Of a stretch of 64,000 nt of DNA, positions 1 to 10,441 are shown one piece after another. Under the pieces are notes generated by a model that saw only the letters and a program-made list of their open reading frames with translations, did not search any database and was not told where the DNA came from. The stretch's first letter is position 1. Every line of letters starts with the position of its first letter. The DNA is taken from positions 29,170,065 to 29,234,064 of the forward strand of contig OY759226.1 in the NCBI GenBank assembly GCA_963662175.1. The letters are read 5' to 3'. The stretch is from Aradus depressus (Eukaryota > Arthropoda > Insecta > Hemiptera > Aradidae). Made by a program: the position numbers and the translations under genes.

Positions 1-640
1 TTTTGTGGTTACTTATTGCATGTAAGTAACCATATTGTTTGAATATGGCGGGCATAGGTGTCCTCGTCGTACGTCACACCCCTCGACTTTCCAGAGAAGT
101 AAGGCAATCTTGTTGTTCAGTGAACTTGTTTATATGTGGTCCAAGATTTACTTTCAACGCCAATTTTCATATTTGTATGTGCATTGGAAGCAGGAATAAT
201 TTCGGGAATATTTTACGGCAGAAGCCTTTAGTATTCAGTTGTATATAATATAAAGATACTCAAAATATTTTTTCTAACTATCGATTATTTTAAATCAGTG
301 AGTTCCATGTTTTAATTGTTAGTTCATTGGTTAAATATAAATGCCTGAATTTGAAAGAAAAATATCTTTATAAAGGGACTTTTCTAATTTGTATTATGAA
401 TGGACTTATTTTTCCTGCTAAGTAACATTATGTTACATTTAAAATTAACTCTATTTGTAATTTAATAGTAACTTGGATGGATTTTTAAATATTAGTCGGT
501 GAGTTCTGGAATTCGCTGCATCAGTTGATACGAATTTGTATGGTTATCCTTATATTTTTTTAAAGTAAGAGAAGTAACAATTGTTGTTGCTGCTTTTTCG
601 GTTTGGATTGAGTTTTGTTTACTTAGTACTTTCACTTCCA
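1..640. other. Region upstream of PDRG1, no gene seen
   Basis: AT-rich sequence with only short, non-conserved open frames. A TTCCACAG acceptor-like motif ends near 644, about 60 bases before the PDRG1 start, so a 5' untranslated exon or intron may lie here. I see no repeat or RNA gene. Confidence 0.4.
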
Positions 641-701
641 CAGGGTTTGCATAGGTTCCTAACAGTGAAGTTGAATTATAGTTTGTTTTGGTATTTTTGA
701 G

Positions 702-1094
702 ATGATGGAAAATCCAGTTAGGGCTTTAAATTGTTTGATACCTGTTGAAGAATTAGCTGAAGAAATTTTACGAGATCAATCTGAGGTTGTGGCTTTAGAC
801 GGAAGAAGAAATGAAAATAGAGTAGGAATTAGAGCTTTAGAAAGAACAAAAGACAAGAAGACTTGGTTAGCCATTGGTCCTGTATTAATCAAGATGCCAA
901 AAGTAAAAGTGAGAGAGCTTCTGATGAATGATCAAAATATGGCAGATGTTGAAATAAATAAGTTGCGTAGTGATCTAAAGGTGAACGTGAATAAACTCAG
1001 AGATTTAGAGTTCGAGGAGCAAGTTCCTGGGTTAAATCTGAAGCCGCTAAGTCGTGAAGAGTTTGCCGGTGTAGGCCAGGCCGTCCGAAACTGA
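702..1094 (+). CDS. PDRG1: PDRG1-like prefoldin-family protein
   Basis: Single-exon frame of 130 residues, close to the roughly 133 of human PDRG1 (p53 and DNA-damage regulated 1). Family knowledge: PDRG1 is a beta-type prefoldin-like subunit of the URI/R2TP (PAQosome) co-chaperone assembly that helps HSP90-dependent complex building in the cytosol. Seen here: an N-terminal helix with the VEELAEEIL motif (residues 15-23), a LDGRRNENRVGIRALE block (32-47), a beta-hairpin segment with the IKMP motif near residue 63, a second helix with DQNMADVEINKLR, then LKVNVNKLRDLE and a GLNLKPLS segment near residue 110. This order matches the family along its whole length. A TGA lies just before the ATG ATG pair, so the start is well supported; either ATG could be used. 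An AATAAA follows 62 bases after the stop. Identity rests on motif recall, not a search. Confidence 0.88.
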   Translation: MMENPVRALNCLIPVEELAEEILRDQSEVVALDGRRNENRVGIRALERTKDKKTWLAIGPVLIKMPKVKVRELLMNDQNMADVEINKLRSDLKVNVNKLRDLEFEEQVPGLNLKPLSREEFAGVGQAVRN

Positions 1095-1155
1095 GTGAAT
1101 TTACATAATACTTTATTTTTCTCTTCCCGAATCCGTTTTTTGATTCTACACACTA

Positions 1156-1161
1156 AATAAA
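1156..1161 (+). terminator. Poly(A) signal of PDRG1
   Basis: AATAAA hexamer about 60 bases after the PDRG1 stop codon, in the expected position for a short 3' untranslated region. Confidence 0.6.
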
Positions 1162-1163
1162 CA

Positions 1164-2781
1164 AGACTATTGGTATTTATTCCACTTTTAAGTATCTGGC
1201 TGTGACATACACATTTATAATAAAAGTATCAATTAAGGAGCAATGAAGAGTATTCTACGCTAAAAATTGAAATTTAGAGAAGTAATATTGGTCGTTTCTC
1301 TTATTTATTTGGTATAATATAATTTTTCATTTTGAAAAGTGAGGTGATTTGTATAAATAACAACAAATAGCTTGTTTAACTTTTATATTACGACTAATGC
1401 GCAGTGTCTGGGGTTAAACGGAAATATATGTGATGTGGTCATTTCAGGACTTGCTTATACCAACCACTCCCCCTCTTTTTACACAGTAACGCTAATATGG
1501 AGAAGGGGGAGAGAGACAGAGTAAGTGTGGTTGGTATAACAAGTACTGTAATGGCCACATCACTTTTTTTTTTCAGTTTTATAATTTTTCAAAAAGAAAA
1601 ATAACGCATAAAACCATTTTTTAAAGTTCGTTGCGGTGAGTGACGATTTAAACATTACTTGGATATATTCCTTATAGACATTTAGTTTACATTCTTCGGG
1701 CGCCTTTAACAATAATTTATATTGATCCTCTCTCAAATCTAAGGACTTATTAGCGATTGGAAATTTTATGAGGAACATTTTTGGTAAGAATTAATTTATT
1801 TGATAGGACCTAACTGTTCTGAGGTAAATCAAGGAAACGTTTAAAAATATGTGTTTCAAACCTACATTTCAAGACGGTTTTCGGCGTAAGATCGTATTTC
1901 ATTTAAAATATGTACTTCAAACAATGTTCTCTACAACTATTACTTGAAAAAATTTTTGATTAGGTCATATACTTATGTTATGATACCCCTTATGAGGTAT
2001 CTTATAAAATTTCTCGGAGTAAAGGGGTCTCAATTGTCGGCCAAAATCTAATAAGATAGCGTAACATAGCACATGTGATCCCTTCATTTCAAGTTCATGG
2101 CTACCTACAGTCGTTTATGCGGTAGAGAGCTCACAATTTCCCAATCAACATATACGGACATCATCGCGAAAATGGTCAAAACGTATTCAAGAAACCTTAA
2201 AACGTGAAAAATAGTTGAAAACGTGATCGTGGATTTTCGCACGTCTACAATAGGTATAAAATCATTTTAAAAAATGTCTAATTCCACGAAAATATATTTA
2301 GATATGTGCACCGGTTCGGCTCACGCCATCATCAAAGTGACATTTAAGTTTGCTAGTTGGTCGTATTTATAAAGTGCTCAGGTGGAGTAAGGCGAAAGCG
2401 GTACACTATACGTATAATATATGTATATATTATATTCTTTTCTTTTTTTTGTGGAATTAGGCATACCATTTAAACAAGTTCTTTGTTTTTATTGGCTTTC
2501 CACTATATTGTTAACACATGTCACAAAAATGTATTCAGACATTGATTTGTATGTTTTGGTAAATTAGTAAAATTAATAAAATGTTTTACAAATATATTGT
2601 TGTATTGTTTACAAATATACCGATTATTATCTATTTTTTTATTGAATAAAATAAATTTCCTTCATAATAGACATTTGGTGACAGCTTTAATATAAAGGAG
2701 TCCCGTTCATGTCTGTTGTATTTCCTTTAATTTGTTAGGGTTGAAACAAGTTGAATAAAATGAAGGACAAACTGCCGTTGT
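1164..2781. other. Intergenic DNA between PDRG1 and the minisatellite
   Basis: AT-rich, with no convincing gene. It contains one short inverted-repeat element (1430-1563) and an AT-rich run near 2410-2460. Short frames here have no recognisable motif. Confidence 0.5.
1430..1563. mobile_element. Short MITE-like element with 37-38-bp inverted termini
   Basis: The left arm at 1430-1467 begins GTGATGTGG and ends CCAACCAC. The reverse complement of 1527-1563 matches it with a few mismatches. The 59-base centre holds a pyrimidine-rich and a purine-rich block. Length and structure suggest a non-autonomous fold-back DNA element; no clear target duplication is seen. Confidence 0.65.
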
Positions 2782-3276
2782 AGTAGAGTAGATTCGAGGG
2801 CACCAGCTTGCCCCGTCTGCCCAAACAGTAGAGTAGATTCGAGGGCACCAGCTTGCCCCGTCTGCCCAAACAGTAGAGTAGATTCGAGGGCACCAGCTTG
2901 CCCCGTCTGCCCAAACAGTAGAGTAGATTCGAGGGCACCAGCTTGCCCCGTCTGCCCAAACAGTAGAGTAGATTCGAGGGCACCAGCTTGCCCCGTCTGC
3001 CCAAACAGTAGAGTAGATTCGAGGGCACCAGCTTGCCCCGTCTGCCCAAACAGTAGAGTAGATTCGAGGGCACCAGCTTGCCCCGTCTGCCCAAACAGTA
3101 GAGTAGATTCGAGGGCACCAGCTTGCCCCGTCTGCCCAAACAGTAGAGTAGATTCGAGGGCACCAGCTTGCCCCGTCTGCCCAAACAGTAGAGTAGATTC
3201 GAGGGCACCAGCTTGCCCCGTCTGCCCAAACAGTAGAGTAGATTCGAGGGCACCAGCTTGCCCCGTCTGCCCAAAC
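2782..3276. repeat. Minisatellite, 11 identical 45-bp units
   Basis: Eleven head-to-tail copies with a period of exactly 45 bp (starts at 2782, 2827 and so on to 3232) and no differences that I can see. The period is a multiple of three and the unit has no stop on the minus strand in any frame, so three long artificial open frames appear there. These are not treated as genes. The array ends 75 bp before the Gr start codon. Confidence 0.95.
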
Positions 3277-3350
3277 AAATAAAAGAAAGACAAATGTGTT
3301 TGGACTTCTAATGGAGGTGGACATTAGTTCGGGGGCGATAATATCAGCCA

Positions 3351-4247
3351 ATGTCGTCAGTATCTGCCAGTGACCGAAACGTAACTATGACTGTTACAAC
3401 TTTCCATCAACTATTTTCTCCCATATTTTACTTTTCTCGTTTATTAGGATTATTTCCTTTTTATGAAAATTGGACAATATCTAATCCCCTTGCATTAATA
3501 TCACTTATAGTGGTTTCTCTTAATGTGGCAAGTAATTTTTGCATTATATAGCAAATTATGCAAAATCAATCACAAACATTTGATTTAATCAGTTACACTG
3601 TAAACATTTTTTTCCTTTCAGTTTCGCCCTTCTTATGTATTTTTCAATTTTTGTGCAGAAGAAGTAAATTGTATTCATGCATAAGAGTTTTTAATGGATT
3701 TGAAGAAAATTTGGCAAAAATGAAACTTCCTTGTGTATATTCTTTGAATGATTTTTATATCGCCTTCCTTTTACGTTCATTATCAGTTATTTTGATCTCA
3801 TTATATTATGTATTTGGAAAGTGGAACAAGGGCTTTCTTTATCCTCTTCATGATTTTTGTTTCTTTATTAATATTTTTCTTATTAATTGTATCGGAATGC
3901 AGTTTTTTGCTTTATTATGCATAGTGAAATGCCAGATGACTTCTCTAAATAGGGCATTGTCCGTTCTTAGACAGAAAGATTTGGAGGTTTTGATAAAACT
4001 TCACTGTTGGGTTTGTAAAGCCGCGGAAGATGTGAACTCTGTCTACTCCTGGTCGCTCCTCTCTAAACTCACCTTCTTCTACATCCACCTTCTACAGCAT
4101 GCCTGGAATACTTTCAAATACTCACATAACATTTTAAACAAACAAGTCCTGGATGTGTTCGAGTTAAGTATGTCTTTGTGCTGGCTCTCGTACACGCTGG
4201 GACACCTGTTGTTGGTTCCTTCTTTTTGCGTTGTCACTGCTAACGAA
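3351..4247 (+). CDS. Gr exon 1 (main transmembrane exon)
   Basis: Encodes residues 1-299, counting the TAG as position 67. It includes the LLGLFPF motif near residue 35, common near the N-terminus of Grs, and about six hydrophobic segments. The donor is GAA|GTAAGT. Confidence 0.8.
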
Positions 4248-7176
4248 GTAAGTTTTTTTTTTTGTTCAATCTAAAAGTTGACATATAAAGTGCCAACTGA
4301 TGTATGATATGACATTTTTAGGGTGCGAAGACCAACAGAATTTTGTATAGACTGATGTTGTCTGAGAGAAGACTTCTGTCCAGAGTAAGTTTTCTGTTTA
4401 CCCAAGGAATAACTACATATGTTGGTTACTAACTTATTTACAATTGAACCGAGCGGGCGATAGCAATATATAACTGTATTCTATAATGCTCAAATTATCC
4501 CAGAAACATAGTAAACATCGATACGAAACATAATACACAATATAATTTACAAACAACTCAACTTTTGGGCAAATTAGGCCTCGTAGGGCGCCAACTGTTG
4601 CTATCTTCCAGCCATGACTGCACTCTACAGGCCGTTGTTATTATGACTGCATTGTTAAGGTTGGCCCTTTCTTTAGTGATAATTAACTGGTAATGTCTAG
4701 GGGATTAACATTCATTGTTCTATTATATTTGGCATACAACTTTCTTCACCAATATCGACCGGTTGATATCTTCAATATCTCAAACAGTTCAGCCTATTTC
4801 GAGTTACAAAACCACAAAATTAACAGATAGGTCAAGTATGTAAGTGAGCGACTCGCTCGCTTCATTCAATTATATTTTTACTTGGAAGGATAATTATTAT
4901 AATTTTTTTTATAGAAAAAGTTGATACTCCAGCTAGAAATGAACAGAAGGGTTGAGTTCACTGCTTGTGGATTGTTTCCTATTGACTTTGCAATGATTCA
5001 TTCTGTAAGTAAATCCAGGAGATCTAAGTGTTCCAAGTCGTTTTCTTAAGCCTAGTCCACACTAGTAGACATGTTGCACGATTTTTGTCTCAGAGATGTG
5101 TCTCAGGTTGTCTACGTAGACATGTCTATAGACCAATCCCCGTCTATGGGCCTGTTGCGAGACCAAAAATCGCAGGTCTAAAGTCCGATCGGAATGGGAG
5201 ACTTCATGCAACGTTAGACATATTGCGCAACATTTTGACAGTGTGGACGTCACTCGGCGTCTAGAGGCGAGACACGTCCAGTCTGTCTCCAGCTTCCGAG
5301 TGGTGTGGTTCGGATCTTTACAGTTATTTTCCAAAGTTCCGTCCATTCAGACGCCACATCCACCTTCATCTCATCAATACGTTTCGCAAGACAGTTATTG
5401 CTAAAATCCTTCTACACCAACTGCAGGTAGTATAGAAGGAGTTGGAGATGATCAACTTCCGCAGCAGTCAAGGGATGAAATTAGCAATGGCATTAGTGAT
5501 TTTGTACAGAACTATACCAATCCTAAAATGTTTTGCATTGATTTATTCCTCATCGTCTAATTTTATATTGGTTTTGTTATTAAAAATTGAATATTAATAA
5601 TAATTTGGGTGAAATTTCGAAAACCCATGGCGTCTTCCAGTCTTAATTTATTTAATAATGCATTACCGAACCTGGGTCCTTCTGCGAGCACTTCGCGCGT
5701 ACACCAAGTTTACGTTTTCGCTTTCTTTCACTTGTAATTAGCATTAAGCAGGAACTCATTCCACACAAAACAATGTCCTCCATGGTGGACTGCGAAGATG
5801 AGACTGAGAAATTCACATTGTAGTGTGGACGCTAGACGAGACAAAGAACGGTGTATCAAGACGGTCTATAGACCGCCTATAGACAAATGGCGCAACATGG
5901 TCTACTAGTGTGTACTAGGCTTTAGAGATAACAAAACCTCAAGATACATGTGAGAACAGGGCCAGGTGAACACAATTTGTTATTAAAAGTATACATGAAT
6001 TTCAAAATGTTCAGAATTTCCAATCCCGGAATTGGAAAGCGTCGAGTTGAGATAGCCATAGCAGCCTCTTGTTTCTTGTTTTCCACTTTCAACCGGAAAC
6101 AAGCAACACAGTGGCTTTTGTGTCTCGAGACAGCCACATGAAAGAACACACAGTGAGTTCAACGCGGCAGCACTCCACTCGCCCCTCCAGTAAATTACAA
6201 TGTCATATCGAGGCTCAAGTCTTCTAACTAATAAGTTTTGCGAAAAATGTACTTTAGTTATTTCACAATAGACCATACTTCCCGATCAATCGGCTGTCTA
6301 AAAAATCACTCATTTCACGCTACTGCTCCCTATCGAGGGAATAAATAGTTATTCGTAAAAGCAGTAACATGCAACTGACACTAAATAATGAAAAATTATT
6401 TTTTTTGTCACTTAACAGTTTTTTGAAATTCAACACAAATTCAATTAATGTTTCTAAGTGCTTGTACTGTTCAGAAACTATATTTTTCAGTTGACCAGAG
6501 ACATAAATTCGTCATTATTACAGATCGGATTCTTATACCCTAAAAAGGCCGAAATATTCCCTTTAATATATATTTTTTTAAATCTTTCAAAAACTAGATA
6601 ATATGTCGAAACGTCACAAGAGAAACACTCAAGCCACTGGCAAAGGAACTTTTTTATGAAGTTTGAAAAAAAAAAAAAAATTACTAAACCTAAACCAAAA
6701 TTTGTACTTGAATGAAATTAGGTGGATCTTTTTCACTATTTTTTTGTCAACAAAATTATTTCTACAAAGGAGACTAGTGTTACCTCCCGTTTATAAGAAG
6801 TCAATTAGCTACTCTTAAGAGAAACTTTACCATTTTCTCAAACCTTTAATACAATCAATAAATAAAACAAACTTATTTTTGAAATATTGTCTATTCCACT
6901 AAGTTTGTTTTATTTATTTATTACAAGTTTCCACAATATGTCCGCGTTTCTCAACTTAGAAGTTGTTTAATACAATCAATTGTTTTCCTGGATTTTTCTA
7001 CGCTAATGAAAAATGTTTGCTTTTTAATTTTAATATCTGAAAACCTTAGATGAAACCATTTTGTTCAAAGTACATCTTATGTTGGCGTAATTTGTATCTT
7101 GCAGGTGGTAGCTTCGGTTGGCATATTCTTGGCAGTACTGGCCCAGGTGATAAGCGCTGATGTTCCAGTCGAATGA
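3351..7176 (+). CDS. Gustatory receptor (Gr) gene, four exons, with one in-frame TAG
   Basis: Seven-transmembrane insect chemoreceptor, a ligand-gated ion channel subunit in sensory neuron membranes. Exons: 3351-4247, 4322-4384, 4915-5004, 7105-7176; all junctions are phase 0 and total 373 codon positions before the final TGA. Seen: several hydrophobic segments in exon 1, and the third exon ends FPIDFAMIHS directly before a phase-0 intron, the place where Gr genes carry their conserved last intron. The last exon starts VVASVGIFLAVLAQV, where the family has its TYxxxxxQF motif, here degenerate. Codon 67 (3549-3551) is TAG and the frame continues unbroken on both sides. The gene is therefore a recent pseudogene, a nonsense allele, a sequence error, or read through (TAG is followed by C). 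The last intron (2.1 kb) hosts a TIR element. Ligand unknown. Confidence 0.8.
4322..4384 (+). CDS. Gr exon 2
   Basis: 21 codons, GAKTNRILYRLM through RRLLSR, lying between a TTTTTAG acceptor and a GTAAGT donor. It matches the charged intracellular stretch before the last Gr helices, where the family often reads KTGRLLHRLL. Confidence 0.8.
4915..5004 (+). CDS. Gr exon 3
   Basis: 30 codons ending in VEFTACGLFPIDFAMIHS. The GLFPID block followed at once by a phase-0 donor (TCT|GTAAGT) is the hallmark of the second-last Gr exon. Confidence 0.85.
5048..5922. mobile_element. DNA transposon / MITE with about 30-bp inverted termini in the last Gr intron
   Basis: The left end reads AAGCCTAGTCCACACTAG. 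The reverse complement of the right end (to 5922) reads AAGCCTAGTACACACTAG, and both continue GTAGAC(C)ATGTTGC. Subterminal blocks containing GTCTATAGACC occur near both ends. No transposase frame is seen in 875 bp, so it is non-autonomous. A target duplication is not clear. Confidence 0.75.
7105..7176 (+). CDS. Gr exon 4 (C-terminus)
   Basis: Acceptor TTGCAG at 7099-7104, then 23 codons (VVASVGIFLAVLAQV ... DVPVE) and TGA. Length, phase and hydrophobic character fit the final Gr helix. The TY and QF residues of the usual signature are replaced, so this exon is less certain than the others. Confidence 0.7.
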   Translation: MVASVGIFLAVLAQVISADVPVE

Positions 7177-8099
7177 TTGAGTTCCACAACCGACATATCG
7201 TTGAGGTGCTAACTGGTCGAAGAAAAGCAACACTATTTTTAAAAAAATTGTCTTTTATTTTGTTCACTGAGAAACAATTTTACTGTACAATATAAAGCAT
7301 TTGTATATGTAATTCGAAAAAAAGGCAAACTTTTTTTTGAAATTATTTTTGTTTCTGAAAAAACAAGTATGCTGCGATATGAATAGTAAGGGCTTTCTTG
7401 CATATTGACCAATCGTTATTTTAAATATATTAAAATGGAATGTAAATTTCATAATAATTTATGTACAATTATAAATATACAATTATTACAAAACAAGATA
7501 TGTACATTCATAAAAAATACAGAGCAATCACAGTAGATCAAAGCTCATCCATCAGCTTAGATCAAAACTATTTGTTGAGTTAGGATTAATCACATATAGC
7601 TGACAAGAATAATCCTGATGCCATTTGCCTCAAAAAGAATAATGTTTAACAGTTAATTATGGCTTAATGGACATTCCACTATAAGAAGCGTTGTTCGTTT
7701 CCGGTGGCTATGTTGGACTAACACTGTCTTAAATGTCAAAAAATATATAAACAATCATATATTGTCGACTATAGTATAGTCGGTTTTAATTAACTTTTCC
7801 CACGGATCAAGGAGGCTATGGGCCGGCCTTGCTACCGCCACTCGGCACTTTTGCCCTTACAAATCAATTTTCTGGCCCACAGGGGATATGAGGGGGTAGC
7901 TAGTGCGAGGGTAGGGGCTGATCCGAGGGCAAACTTACTTGAAACGGACTAGGTCCAAGTTGCAACTATTCAGATAGCTCCGATTCCTTAATGTTACCAG
8001 TTTATCAATAAACACCTAGTTTTTATTAATTCATAATCACAGTAATATTTAAATTACATATACCTAGTTATTAATATACATACAATTATTTCAACAATT

Positions 8100-8346
8100 G
8101 AGGGGGTTAGAAGCAAAAAGATGTAAGTGACTATTCGGCTGAAATTGAGATATGTGTGTTAACATCTTCCTTGACACCTACCCTGACTACTGGCTAATGA
8201 TCAGAACGATTGTTAGTACCAGTAATGCTGTTACTAGTGGAAAATACCAGGGTAATATCTGAATTTACGATGTTCCTATTACTTTGAAGGTAATTATCTC
8301 GAAATGACATTTTTGTCACTTACATCCCTTTGCTTCTAACCCCCTC
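8100..8346. mobile_element. MITE with about 33-bp inverted termini
   Basis: The left terminus starts GAGGGGGTTAGAAGCAAA and runs to GATGTAAGTGAC. The right end is its near-perfect reverse complement, ending CTAACCCCCTC. It is flanked by AATT on both sides. At about 247 bp with no coding capacity, it is a non-autonomous element. Confidence 0.8.
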
Positions 8347-8636
8347 AATTATAATCTTAAGGCACTACATTTTTTTTACAACTTTATTCATTAAAAATAT
8401 AACTGCAGGATTTGAATGAAAATTACAGAATAAAAACAAAATACAGTATAAATTTCGTTGTGGTGCGAAAAAAAAAAAAAAAAAAAAATTAACAGATCAC
8501 AGACAAACATTTTAAAAAATCAGTTCTGGTCTAGTGAATGAGATGTTGCTAGGCTAAGTACAAAGACCTTTATACTAAAATATACCTACTTACTCAAAGT
8601 AATGTTAAATTTGATTTTATATTTAAACATAATAAA

Positions 8637-8659
8637 GGGGGGGGGGGGGGGGGGGGGGA
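8637..8659 (+). repeat. Poly-G tract
   Basis: Uninterrupted run of more than 20 G, one of several in the window (also 20737-20762, 36340-36359 and 47748-47766; poly-C at 57600-57619). Likely G-quadruplex forming and prone to length error. Confidence 0.85.
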
Positions 8660-9872
8660 TGTTACTTAGATTTTATACAATATGTATTTTACATCAATAA
8701 CAATAGTAAAGTTAGAACTCTTTGTAGAAATCATAAACTAAAAATCATGAGGAGGGATCATTTCATTTGGCACTTTTGGACACATAACCAACCTTAAAAG
8801 GACAACGAAAGCTATTTATCAATACTACACACAACTTACCTATAATAAATTAACTAATTATGGCCCTGAAAGTATTATGACAGATAATGGCTCTGATACA
8901 ACGGTTAATACTAACAGACCGGCAGCCCAGGCGACAAATAATGCAATTATGAAAAAAAAAAACCCAAAACAGCCGTTATTTTCGTCATTTATTGACTCAT
9001 AAAAAAATGTCTTAGCCCTAGAGCATTGCTTACCACAGTATGAAGCGCCAAAACTTCATAAACACGCTGGAATTACACATTTATATATATATATTTTTTT
9101 TGTTAATATGTCCTAAAATCTCTAGACGTATAGCAAACTCATAATACATTTAACATAGACTCATCAAGTAGAAAATTTGATGATCTAAAATTTAGATACT
9201 ATTATTTTTGATCTTCAACTGAGTCGTTTAGGGGAGAAGAAACTCGAAGAAACAATATTGTCCATGTTCAGGCCTCAAACACTATACTTATCTCGGATCA
9301 GGAAAGTCGTATTAAGTATCCACCACTTGGTCGGAAATTGGATGTTCTGTAAACTAAATTAAAAAAAAATAGACCAAACAAAAAGTATGAAAAATGGGAG
9401 TGAAGACAGCTTTCCAAAATGCGTTGCTCTGCTTGTATTTCTCGAGTCTTTAGACGTAAATAATTGAAAGTTAACCCATTCGAGAGGAAATATACTCTAT
9501 AATTTTGGTTCTATCACATTTTATCATATCGGTAAGCAAAAGGGTCAATCCAAGATCAAAACAGGAATGCTCGCTCTGTGAAATATTTTTGAGTAAACAA
9601 AACTCAAACGATAGGTGAAGTAACGATTGTTTCTTTTCGGGGGGGGGGAATGTTTTATAGAGCAGGGAAAAAAGTAAAATCAGCATTCAATGTACAATAC
9701 AAACATATGGACGTCTACTTCTCTGAGTTGTTTTCGTTCACCTCACCTAACTTCACACGACTAAAAGAAACACATTTTTAAATTTAGTAATTGTTTACCA
9801 TAAGATCACATGAAGGGAATACAGAAAAAAGTAAAAACGGTCCTCGATATAAATATATTCTTGTATAACTTT

Positions 9873-9878
9873 TTTATT
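9873..9878 (-). terminator. Possible poly(A) signal of the cadherin gene
   Basis: TTTATT on the plus strand, AATAAA on the minus strand, about 430 bases after the cadherin stop codon. It is the best-placed hexamer I noticed, but other sites are possible. Confidence 0.35.
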
Positions 9879-10303
9879 GATAATTGAATTTCCGTTACTT
9901 TTACCGATAAAATTTTTAGTAAAAAAACCAATAAGTAGAGAAATATTTAAATATATATAAATTAAAAGTAATTTTAGCACATTTGTAGGATCTGAGGTTG
10001 AGAAACCCAAGTCCCCAGTGTTCAAAGATGAGTTTAGAAGGCAATGAAAGGAGATAACTTGCCACAGGAGAAACACATTTTTAACACACATATGATAATT
10101 ACACTATATCGACCAAGTGAGGTGAAGGAAAAAATATATATATAGATGGTATACGACTCACTGATGACTCAGGTAACGGGCGAAACTACTGTCGAGTACA
10201 TTTTTCTATAATATCCTACTGACAACATGAATTTTAACAATTCAATAGAGATAAATTGTTTGATTTTGTGGAGGCGCGGCCGGACTGCCTCTGTAGTGGC
10301 GAG

Positions 10304-10441
10304 CTATATCAGCTCCGATACGAACTCAGGCTGTCCATCCTTATTGACGCGAAGCTCCAGCTCTGATCTCGCCCTCAACAGATCCCCCTTCTCTGGCACC
10401 TGGAACGTGGAGCCCTGGAATCCTAGCGCAGCCTCCAGCAT
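10304..10441 (-). CDS. Cad87A: Cadherin exon 35 (C-terminus and stop)
   Basis: 45 codons and TAG: MLEAALGFQGSTFQVPEKGD, then KDGQPEFVSELI. The hydrophobic end SELI, with E at -2, could be a class III-type PDZ ligand (inference). Acceptor TTGCAG. Confidence 0.9.
   Translation of the reverse strand: MLEAALGFQGSTFQVPEKGDLLRARSELELRVNKDGQPEFVSELI

Larger units (their letters stand above)
7177..9872. other. Intergenic DNA between Gr and cadherin 3' ends
   Basis: The two genes converge here. I see no gene. Contents: a MITE at 8100-8346, a poly-A run near 8469-8488, a poly-G run at 8637-8659, and a short stretch (8860-8900) that reads weakly like an integrase fragment but is too short to call. Confidence 0.5.

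Noticed and set aside
2782..3276. CRISPR array
   Set aside because: There are no spacers: the 45-bp units are directly tandem, and the window is eukaryotic.
2707..3351. Long minus-strand open frames (up to 214 codons) with a WADGASWCPRIYST repeat
   Set aside because: They are produced by an 11-copy 45-bp minisatellite that is stop-free in all three minus-strand frames. No start context, splice signals or family motif support a protein.
5028..5346. Open frames on both strands in the Gr intron
   Set aside because: They lie inside an inverted-repeat element, overlap each other antisense and show no protein family.
8760..9100. Possible integrase fragment (PESIMTDNG-like words)
   Set aside because: Only a few residues match, stops interrupt the frame and no other retroviral or LTR motifs are nearby.
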